The notes under the pieces are model-generated. The model was not told the DNA's origin. It saw nothing but the letters and a program-made list of their open reading frames with translations, and did no database searches. The position numbers were made by a program, and so were the translations under genes. Shown here one piece after another: positions 1 to 5,586 of a DNA stretch of 9,590 bases (positions are counted from its first letter, which is position 1; each line of letters opens with the position of its first letter). Source of the stretch: an uncultured Eggerthellaceae bacterium (GTDB lineage: Bacteria > Actinomycetota > Coriobacteriia > Coriobacteriales > Eggerthellaceae); NCBI GenBank assembly GCA_934630485.1, contig CAKTWD010000065.1:1-9590 (forward strand). Reading direction: 5' to 3'.

Positions 1-1
1 G

Positions 2-2617
2 TTCCAGGCTTGGAATGACGGCGGGTATTTCCGTCGCAGCCAGGGTAGGGGCGATTTCGCCGATCACCCATTCACCATTGTCATCCCGCCGCCGAATATC
101 ACCGGCATGCTGCATATGGGTCATGCTTTGAACGACACCATTCAGGACACCTGCATCCGCCACGCGCGTATGCAGGGTCGTCCCACGCGCTGGATCCTGG
201 GTACCGATCACGCCGGCATTGCCACGCAGACCAAGGTTGATAAGAAGCTCGCCGAAGAGGGGATCTCCCGTTACGAGATCGGCCGCGAGGCATTCATTCA
301 AGAGTGCTGGAAGTGGCGCGAGCAGTATGGCAACACCATCGTCAACCAGATCAAGGGCATGGGTTGCTCGTGCGATTACGAGGACGAGCACTTCACCCTC
401 GACCCCGATTACGCCAGCGCCGTTCGTCGCCTGTTCGCTGATTGGTACCATGACGGCATCGTTTATCGTGGCAAGCGCATCGTCAACTGGTGCCCGCATT
501 GCGGCACCGCAATCGCTGACGACGAGGCCGAGTACGTGCCCGAGAAGGGTCATCTGTGGCATCTTCGCTACCCGTTGGTCGAGCCTGTTGATGGCAAGGA
601 TTACATCGTGGTTGCCACCACGCGCCCCGAAACCATGCTCGGCGATACCGGCGTTGCGGTTTCCCCGAAGGACCCCGAGGCGTCCAAGTTCGTCGGCGCA
701 AAGGTCAAGCTGCCCATTGTCGGCCGCGAGATCCCCATTTTCAGCGACTTCTACGTCGATGCCGACTTCGGCACCGGCTTCGTGAAGGTCACCCCTTCCC
801 ACGACCCCAACGACTGGGCAATGGGCGAGCGTCACGACCTTCCCAAGATCAACATCTTCGACGCCACGGCGCATGTGGTCGAGGGTTACGGCAAGTTCTC
901 GGGCCTTTCCCGTGACGAGGCACGCGAGGCCATCGTCGCCGAGTTTGAGGAGCTTGGCCTGCTCGATCACGTTGAGGATCACGATCACTCCGTCATGACT
1001 TGCTACCGTTGCCATACCAAGCTCGAGCCTTGGGAGTCGGAGCAGTGGTTCGTCTCGGTCGACGGCCTTAAGAAAGAAGCGGCCCGTGTGGTCGAGGACG
1101 GCGAGATCCAATTCCATCCGGCTCGCTGGAAGCAGGTTTACCTTGACTGGTTGGCCAACCTGAAAGATTGGTGCATCTCTCGCCAGCTGTGGTGGGGCCA
1201 TCGCATCCCCATGTTCTATTGCGATCATTGCGGTTGGCAGGATGCCAGCGTCGAGGACGTGCATGTGTGTCCCGAGTGCGGTAAGGAAGTCCGTCAGGAT
1301 ACCGACGTGCTTGACACCTGGTTCTCTTCGCAACTTTGGCCGTTTGCCACCATGGGCTGGACTACAGACGGCAACGACGCCCCCGAGCTCAAGGCCGCAT
1401 ACCCCACACAGGTTCTTTCCACGGCTCGCGACATCATGGGCCTTTGGGTTGCCCGTATGGTGATGTCGTCCATGTACTGCACGGGCAAGATCCCCTTCGA
1501 GCATGTCATCATCCACCCCACGGTCATGGGCGCCGACGGCAAGCCCATGAGCAAGTCGCGTGGTAACGGCGTCGATCCGCTTCGTCTTATGAAGGACTAC
1601 GGTGCCGACGGCATGCGTTTCGGAATGTTGATGCAGGTCACCGGTTCTCAGGATCTCAAGTTCAACGAGGCGAAGCTCGAGAGCAGCCGTAACTTCGCGA
1701 ACAAGATCCGCAACGCCGCTCGTTTCGCGAACATGCACCTTGACGGCTACACGCCGGGCGTCCCCGAGCCCACGACGCCTGCTGACCAGTGGATCTTCAG
1801 CCGTCTGGCCAAGCTGGTCGCGCGTTTGGATTCTTTGTACGAGGACTTCGAGTTCGGCGAGATCACCCGCGAACTGTACACGTTCTTCTGGAATGAATTC
1901 TGCGACTGGTACATCGAGTTCTCGAAAAGCCGTTTGGATGAGAGCAACGACCCGGCTGATCGTCTCGCTTGCCAGCGCAACCTGATGTTCGTGCTTGGAC
2001 AGGCCATCAGCCTGCTGCATCCCATCATGCCGTTTGTCACCGAGGAGATCTATCAGGAGCTTCCGTTCGACCGCTCTGAGGCCGACTACCTCATCGGCGC
2101 CGCGTGGCCCGTTGCCGCCGACCTCGCCAAGTACCAAAACGACGATGCCGAACGTGCTATCGACATGGTATGCGAGACGGTTACCGCCATCCGTGCGACG
2201 CGCGCCCGTTACCGCCTGTCTCCCAAGACGCCGCTTGCGGTTTTGGTTAAGGCAGACGCCGGCGATGTCGATCTGCTTTCCGCTCAAAGCCAGCTTATCG
2301 AGGCCATGGCCAACACGGAGTCCTTCGGCGTTGCGTCCGATGCTCAAAAGCCGGAAGCCTCAACTGTTGCTCTTTGCTCGGGCTTCGAGGTGTACATCAC
2401 CCTTGCGGGCTTGGTCGATTTCGAGGCAGAGCGTGCGCGCTTGACCAAGGAACTTGCTAAACTGGAGGCCGATTGCGCCAAGCTTGATAAGAAGCTTTCC
2501 AATCCGGGCTTCTTGGCGAAGGCCGCTCCCGAGATCATCGAGAAGGACACGGCAAAGCGTGACGAGATCGCCGACAAGGCAGCTCGCGTCAAGGAACAGC
2601 TCGCCGATCTTGCTTAA
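2..2617 (+). CDS. valS: Valyl-tRNA synthetase, 5' end cut off by the window
   Basis: This class I aminoacyl-tRNA synthetase charges tRNA(Val) with valine in the cytoplasm and edits mischarged threonine. The frame is open from base 2, so the true start lies upstream. Before the first internal ATG (107) it already reads AWNDGGYF and PFTIVIPPPNITG, typical of ValRS; about 871 residues are present and probably only about 20 are missing. The HIGH signature is HMGH at 113-124. The CP1 editing domain shows TTRPETMLGDTG and GTGFVKVTPSHDPND. Cysteine pairs of zinc-knuckle type occur as CPHC, CYRC, CDHC and CPEC, the last followed by DVLDTWFSS as in other ValRS/IleRS enzymes. The KMSKS loop reads KPMSKSRGN (1541 onward), so Pro replaces the first Lys while the second Lys is kept. 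The C-terminus is the charged coiled coil that ValRS uses to grip tRNA. Identification is firm; it ends 7 bp before a strong terminator. Confidence 0.97.
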   Translation, partial: FQAWNDGGYFRRSQGRGDFADHPFTIVIPPPNITGMLHMGHALNDTIQDTCIRHARMQGRPTRWILGTDHAGIATQTKVDKKLAEEGISRYEIGREAFIQECWKWREQYGNTIVNQIKGMGCSCDYEDEHFTLDPDYASAVRRLFADWYHDGIVYRGKRIVNWCPHCGTAIADDEAEYVPEKGHLWHLRYPLVEPVDGKDYIVVATTRPETMLGDTGVAVSPKDPEASKFVGAKVKLPIVGREIPIFSDFYVDADFGTGFVKVTPSHDPNDWAMGERHDLPKINIFDATAHVVEGYGKFSGLSRDEAREAIVAEFEELGLLDHVEDHDHSVMTCYRCHTKLEPWESEQWFVSVDGLKKEAARVVEDGEIQFHPARWKQVYLDWLANLKDWCISRQLWWGHRIPMFYCDHCGWQDASVEDVHVCPECGKEVRQDTDVLDTWFSSQLWPFATMGWTTDGNDAPELKAAYPTQVLSTARDIMGLWVARMVMSSMYCTGKIPFEHVIIHPTVMGADGKPMSKSRGNGVDPLRLMKDYGADGMRFGMLMQVTGSQDLKFNEAKLESSRNFANKIRNAARFANMHLDGYTPGVPEPTTPADQWIFSRLAKLVARLDSLYEDFEFGEITRELYTFFWNEFCDWYIEFSKSRLDESNDPADRLACQRNLMFVLGQAISLLHPIMPFVTEEIYQELPFDRSEADYLIGAAWPVAADLAKYQNDDAERAIDMVCETVTAIRATRARYRLSPKTPLAVLVKADAGDVDLLSAQSQLIEAMANTESFGVASDAQKPEASTVALCSGFEVYITLAGLVDFEAERARLTKELAKLEADCAKLDKKLSNPGFLAKAAPEIIEKDTAKRDEIADKAARVKEQLADLA

Positions 2618-2623
2618 TTTCGC

Positions 2624-2668
2624 GCAAAGCCCGCATGCGCTGGAAGGCGTCTGCGGGCTTTGCTTTAT
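2624..2668 (+). terminator. Intrinsic terminator of valS
   Basis: A perfect 11-bp inverted repeat (GCAAAGCCCGC at 2624-2634 and its complement at 2653-2663) encloses an 18-nt loop and is followed by TTTAT. It starts 7 bp after the valS stop. The short U tract is modest, but the stem is strong and in the right place. Confidence 0.8.
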
Positions 2669-2706
2669 GTGGTCGCGGTCGCCAATGCGGGTGACTAAAT
2701 CATCTT

Positions 2707-2715
2707 TGCTATAAT
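2707..2715 (+). promoter_or_regulatory. Extended -10 promoter for the zinc-ribbon gene
   Basis: TGCTATAAT is a perfect -10 hexamer (2710-2715) with the extended TGn element. No good -35 is seen at 16-18 bp upstream, which is common for extended -10 promoters. Transcription would start near 2722, giving a leader of about 80 nt before the ATG at 2803. It lies just after the valS terminator, as expected for an independent transcription unit. Confidence 0.6.
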
Positions 2716-2735
2716 CAGTAACCGTTTCGAGTCGG

Positions 2736-2771
2736 GATCGCTTTATGCGATCGTCGGCTATTCGTTTTTTT
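2736..2771 (+). other. Leader hairpin followed by a T7 run
   Basis: GATCGC (2736-2741) and GCGATC (2747-2752) form a perfect 6-bp hairpin with a TTTAT loop inside the predicted leader. A run of seven T lies at 2765-2771, 12 bp beyond the stem. That gap is too wide for a standard intrinsic terminator, so any attenuation role is a guess. Confidence 0.35.
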
Positions 2772-2802
2772 GTTCATCTGTAAAAGGAAGACGAGGATCA
2801 AC

Positions 2803-3318
2803 ATGGGCGATTTGTTGGCTCAGCTGTGGACTCCCGAGCTTCAGACGGCCCTGACGGCTGTCGTTGTCGTTCTGGTCGTCCTGTACATTCTTTCCATTGT
2901 CTGGACGGCGCGTGACGCGTACATGCGCGGGACGTTGTGGTACGCATGGGCGCTTCTGGCCTTGGTGCCGTTCGTTGGCGTCATTGCGTACTGCTTGCTT
3001 CGTCCGCCGCTGATGAAGGTCGATCGTGACGAGCAGGAGCTTGAAATCGCCTTGAAGCAGCGAGAACTGATGAAGTATGGCGAGTGCGCGAATTGCGGCT
3101 ACCCTGTCGAGAATGATTACGTTCTTTGCCCGAACTGTCACACTCGTTTGAAGAACCTGTGCCCGACGTGTCATCATGCTCTCGACCCCGAGTGGAGCGT
3201 TTGCCCGTATTGCACGACCCCGATTGGCGGAGCGCCCGCTCAGCGTCGTCGTCGTGCCCCTCAGACTCACGCCGAGGGCGCCTATGGTGCACGCGAGCAT
3301 GTGAACGCTAACGAGTAA
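2803..3318 (+). CDS. Small membrane protein with a double zinc ribbon
   Basis: This 171-residue protein has two hydrophobic segments near the N-terminus (about residues 16-34 and 46-67) separated by a short polar stretch (TARDAYMRG). A charged helix (about 71-92) follows, then four CxxC pairs: C95/C98, C109/C112, C120/C123 and C134/C137. The pairs fit a DZR-type double zinc ribbon holding two zinc ions. The tail is basic (RRRR near 148-151) and probably disordered. I infer a membrane-anchored protein with the zinc domain in the cytoplasm, perhaps binding a protein or nucleic acid; the specific role is unknown. The ATG at 2803 was chosen over a TTG at 2770: it has purine-rich AGGA/GAGGA stretches upstream, and the extra 11 residues do not look like protein. 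It has its own promoter and sits between valS and trxA. Confidence 0.85.
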   Translation: MGDLLAQLWTPELQTALTAVVVVLVVLYILSIVWTARDAYMRGTLWYAWALLALVPFVGVIAYCLLRPPLMKVDRDEQELEIALKQRELMKYGECANCGYPVENDYVLCPNCHTRLKNLCPTCHHALDPEWSVCPYCTTPIGGAPAQRRRRAPQTHAEGAYGAREHVNANE

Positions 3319-3367
3319 TCGTCGTTTACGTTTTGCTTTCGCTGTCTCGATACGTTCGAGCATGCGA

Positions 3368-3373
3368 TACAAT
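3368..3373 (+). promoter_or_regulatory. Possible -10 element for the thioredoxin gene
   Basis: TACAAT lies about 47 bp before the trxA start, in the 101-bp gap after the zinc-ribbon gene. No convincing -35 hexamer is visible at the usual spacing. No terminator is seen in the gap, so trxA may also be read from the upstream promoter. Confidence 0.4.
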
Positions 3374-3419
3374 GCTTTTGTATGGAGAGAAATTCGACAG
3401 ATGATTCAAGGAGGATCAA

Positions 3420-3725
3420 ATGGTCGAGGAAGTAACCGTTCAGAATTTTGATGCTAAGGTCCTGAACTCCGACAAGCCGGTGCTCGTGGACTTCTTTGCA
3501 ACGTGGTGCGGCCCCTGCAAGATGATGGCCCCCACCATTGACGAGATCGCTGCCGAGAACGAGGGCACCTACGATGTCTACAAGGTCGACATCGACGAGA
3601 ACCCCGACTTGGTCGAGAAGTACGGCGTCATGGGCGTTCCGACCTTCGTCACCTTCGTTGATGGCAAGGTCAAGAACAAGGCCGTTGGCGCTCAGCCCAA
3701 GCAGCAGATCCTGAACCTGTTCTAA
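3420..3725 (+). CDS. trxA: Thioredoxin
   Basis: This 101-residue protein is a classical soluble thioredoxin, the cytoplasmic disulfide reductant normally recharged by thioredoxin reductase. The active site WCGPC is at residues 29-33, preceded by the buried Asp (D24 in VLVDFFATWC). The cis-proline loop GVPT has Pro at 74, and the family motif KVDIDENPDL is present. The residue that is usually Trp in DFWA is Phe here (DFFA), a common substitution. The start is decided by an excellent Shine-Dalgarno, AAGGAGG at 3408-3414, five bases before the ATG, which suggests high expression. A terminator follows 21 bp after the stop. Plausible clients include metabolic enzymes and possibly a ribonucleotide reductase; the sequence alone does not show which. 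Confidence 0.96.
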   Translation: MVEEVTVQNFDAKVLNSDKPVLVDFFATWCGPCKMMAPTIDEIAAENEGTYDVYKVDIDENPDLVEKYGVMGVPTFVTFVDGKVKNKAVGAQPKQQILNLF

Positions 3726-3746
3726 TTGCAGTTCATCTGACGCAAT

Positions 3747-3778
3747 GGAAGGCTCTCCGAAAGGGGAGCCTTCCTTAT
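3747..3778 (+). terminator. Intrinsic terminator of trxA
   Basis: GGAAGGCTCTCC (3747-3758) pairs with GGGGAGCCTTCC (3763-3774), giving 12 pairs with one G-U, closed by a GAAA tetraloop. The following TTAT is a weak U tract, so some read-through into the next reading frame is possible. Confidence 0.75.
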
Positions 3779-3795
3779 GTATAGGGGCGAATGCC

Positions 3796-3945
3796 ATGGG
3801 CAACACCGCCATGACTACCGGCGTCGCAGAAGATCAGCTGACCATGCTCTTCTCGCTGGTTGGCGACGTGCGCATCTGCCAGGTTGTCGACCCCGAGAAG
3901 ACCGTGCGTTTCGAGATGCCGAAATACGTCATCGAGCAGCTTTAG
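3796..3945 (+). CDS. Possible 49-residue protein of unknown function
   Basis: A short open frame starts at ATG 3796, eight bases after an AGGGG Shine-Dalgarno-like stretch (3783-3787), and ends in TAG. The frame extends upstream to 3745, but that part runs through the trxA terminator hairpin and is not taken as coding. The product has a hydrophobic/acidic centre (LFSLVGDVRICQVVDPEK) and ends MPKYVIEQL. It has no signal peptide, no membrane segment and no motif I can name. Codon choice (GCC, GTC, ATC, GAC, CAG) resembles the neighbouring real genes, which supports translation. The DVRICQVVDP stretch recalls linkers near PAS or GGDEF signalling domains, so it could be a remnant of a larger protein. 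That is a weak impression only. A strong hairpin 57 bp downstream could end its transcript. Confidence 0.5.
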   Translation: MGNTAMTTGVAEDQLTMLFSLVGDVRICQVVDPEKTVRFEMPKYVIEQL

Positions 3946-4001
3946 CCTTCACGCGCTCGCATACTGAAGATTTTTTCGTCGTAGCTAGATGGAATCAATA
4001 A

Positions 4002-4034
4002 AAAGTGGCTGGGAATTGGATTCTCAGCCACTTT
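4002..4034. terminator. Bidirectional terminator between convergent genes
   Basis: AAAGTGGCTGGGAAT (4002-4016) pairs with ATTCTCAGCCACTTT (4020-4034) over 15 positions with one G-U, and the loop is TGG. On the - strand the stem is followed by TTTTTATT, a good terminator for nfo, which ends at 4083. On the + strand it is followed by CTTCATTTAT, a weaker tail that could end transcripts from the trxA side. Confidence 0.85.
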
Positions 4035-4082
4035 CTTCATTTATGAGACTTTGTGGATGGGTGTTGGGGCTTAACCGCCGTT

Positions 4083-4916
4083 CTATTCGCATGTCAGGCC
4101 GCGCAGGAGGGCTATTTCTTTTGCGTAGCCTGTAAGTTCGTTGGGTGTCTCGAGGATGAACGGCAAATCGCGAAGGCTCGGGTGATTCACGATGCGTTCG
4201 AACGCATCGATGCCGATGCTTCCTTCGCCAATGCATTCGTGGCGGTCTTTGCGCGAGCCAAGCGGGTTCTTCGAGTCATTAAGGTGGATCGCGCGAAGCT
4301 TCTCGATGCCCAGCACGCGATCGAACTCTTCCAACACGCCGTCAAGATCGTTCACGATGTCGTAGCCCGCATCGTGAACATGGCAGGTGTCGAAGCACAC
4401 GCCCATCTGGTTCGACAATTCGACGCGGTTCATGATCTCGGCAAGCTCTTGGAAGCTTCGCCCGACTTCAGTGCCCTTGCCGGCCATGGTTTCCAGCAGG
4501 ACCGTTGTGGTTTGCGCAGGGGAGAGAACCGCGTTCAGGAGGTCTGCGATAAGCTCTATCCCGGCTTCGGTGCCTTGTTTGACATGGCTTCCAGGGTGGA
4601 AGTTGTAATAGCTCGAGGGGACCGCCTCCATGCGTTTCAGGTCGTCCTCCATGCACATGCGCGCGAACTCGCGTGTCTCGGGCTTGTTTGAGCAGGGATT
4701 GAGCGTGTAAGGGGCGTGGGCGACCAAGGTGCCGAACCTGTTGTCGGCCATGAGGTTGCGCAGTGCCGCAGCGTCTGCGGGGTCGATTGCCTTCGCGGAC
4801 CCGCCGCGAGGGTTGCGGGTGAAGAACGCGAAGGTGTTCGCGTCGATTGACAGGGCGGTTTCACCCATGGCCAGAAAGCCCTTTGAGGTTGAAAGATGAC
4901 AGCCGATGGTGAGCAT
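4083..4916 (-). CDS. nfo: Endonuclease IV (AP endonuclease)
   Basis: This 277-residue TIM-barrel enzyme cuts DNA 5' to abasic sites and clears blocked 3' ends in base excision repair. All nine metal ligands of the three-zinc centre can be placed: H67 (VAHAPY), H107 (NFHPGSH), E142 (LLETMAGKG), D176 and H179 (CFDTCHVHDAGYD), H211 (HLNDSKN), D224 and H226 (DRHECIGEG) and E256 (ILETPN). Their spacing follows E. coli Nfo closely. Length is normal for the family. The ATG at 4916 has an AGGAGA Shine-Dalgarno six bases upstream, and the protein begins with the expected IGCHLSTSKGF. It lies 86 bp downstream of nrdG on the same strand, separated by a hairpin. I see no clear separate promoter in the gap, so it may depend partly on read-through from nrdDG. 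It ends before the bidirectional terminator. Confidence 0.96.
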   Translation of the reverse strand: MLTIGCHLSTSKGFLAMGETALSIDANTFAFFTRNPRGGSAKAIDPADAAALRNLMADNRFGTLVAHAPYTLNPCSNKPETREFARMCMEDDLKRMEAVPSSYYNFHPGSHVKQGTEAGIELIADLLNAVLSPAQTTTVLLETMAGKGTEVGRSFQELAEIMNRVELSNQMGVCFDTCHVHDAGYDIVNDLDGVLEEFDRVLGIEKLRAIHLNDSKNPLGSRKDRHECIGEGSIGIDAFERIVNHPSLRDLPFILETPNELTGYAKEIALLRGLTCE

Positions 4917-4930
4917 GGTTTCTCCTTGTC

Positions 4931-4968
4931 AAGCAGAAACGTCCAGCGCGTGTTGCGTGCTGGACGTT
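4931..4968 (-). terminator. Probable terminator after nrdG
   Basis: AACGTCCAGC (4938-4947) and GCTGGACGTT (4959-4968) form a perfect 10-bp stem with an 11-nt loop. Read on the - strand it is followed by a short T-rich tail (TCTGCTT). It lies between nrdG and nfo. The tail is weak, so it may attenuate rather than fully stop transcription into nfo. Confidence 0.55.
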
Positions 4969-5002
4969 ATCGAGGCTTTACTTGTCCCCGTAGGTTTTGG
5001 GG

Positions 5003-5554
5003 CTACTCGAATGAGTGCGTTGAGTAGACGGGCTTGTCAACCCAAAGCGTAAGGGAGCCGTTCTTGCGCGTGGCGTTCATGTCGATGATGCGCTGGTTGC
5101 TTGACCCGCGGAAGCGAAGCGTGATGTCCTTCCTCTCTTCCTGAAACGGACCGTCAACCAGAACGTCCACGCAGGAAAGCAAGGCATCGGTGGCGCTTGT
5201 GTGCCGGCTGCTTTCCGGGTTGATGATGTCCTCGTACAGATCGCCAGTGTATACCCAGATGCTTTTCTGCGGATGGCGTTCCTTTACGCGGGCAAGGAAT
5301 GGGGCTAGCGCGTGCTGGTTGGCCGGTTCCATGGGTTCGCCGCCTAAGATGGTGAGCCCATCGATGTAGGCGGGCTCAAGGCTTTTGATGATGCCCTCTT
5401 CGACTTCGGGGGTGAATTCCTCGCCGAAGTCGAAGTCCCATGTTTGAGGCTGGAAGCAGTTTTTGCAGTGATGCGTGCACCCCGAGACGAACAGGGTGGT
5501 GCGCACGCCCTCGCCGTCGGCGATGTCGCAGTATTTGATGTTGCCGTAGTTCAT
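5003..5554 (-). CDS. nrdG: Anaerobic ribonucleotide reductase activating protein (radical SAM)
   Basis: NrdG uses a [4Fe-4S] cluster and S-adenosylmethionine to make the glycyl radical on NrdD. The cluster motif CxxxCxxC is at C26, C30 and C33 (VSGCTHHCKNCF), preceded by the typical DGEGVRTTLFVSG. The SAM-contacting GGEP is at residues 71-74. Other family marks are VYTGDLYED, DVLVDGPF and RFRGSSNQRIID. At 183 residues it is longer than the roughly 155-residue E. coli protein, mainly from a C-terminal tail of about 25 residues after RIID. The ATG at 5554 has only a weak upstream Shine-Dalgarno (GTGAAG-like). The start lies 32 bp after the nrdD stop, so translation may be coupled. NYGNIKYCDIADGEG is the expected N-terminus. 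It forms an operon with nrdD. Confidence 0.95.
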   Translation of the reverse strand: MNYGNIKYCDIADGEGVRTTLFVSGCTHHCKNCFQPQTWDFDFGEEFTPEVEEGIIKSLEPAYIDGLTILGGEPMEPANQHALAPFLARVKERHPQKSIWVYTGDLYEDIINPESSRHTSATDALLSCVDVLVDGPFQEERKDITLRFRGSSNQRIIDMNATRKNGSLTLWVDKPVYSTHSFE

Positions 5555-5586
5555 GCTGCTTCACTCGGTTTCGTGCGGGCGTGTTG

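Noticed and set aside
2770..2802. TTG start adding 11 residues to the zinc-ribbon protein
   Set aside because: The extra segment (MFICKRKTRIN) spans the Shine-Dalgarno region of the ATG at 2803 and there is no ribosome site before the TTG.
4053..4691. 212-codon + strand frame opposite nfo
   Set aside because: It lies antisense to a gene with all nine metal ligands identified, has no recognisable motif, and starts in the terminator region.
4925..4930. TTGACA on the - strand just upstream of nfo
   Set aside because: It is a perfect -35 hexamer by letter, but it lies only about 8 bp before the nfo start, so no -10 and leader could fit ahead of the ATG; it partly overlaps the Shine-Dalgarno region.
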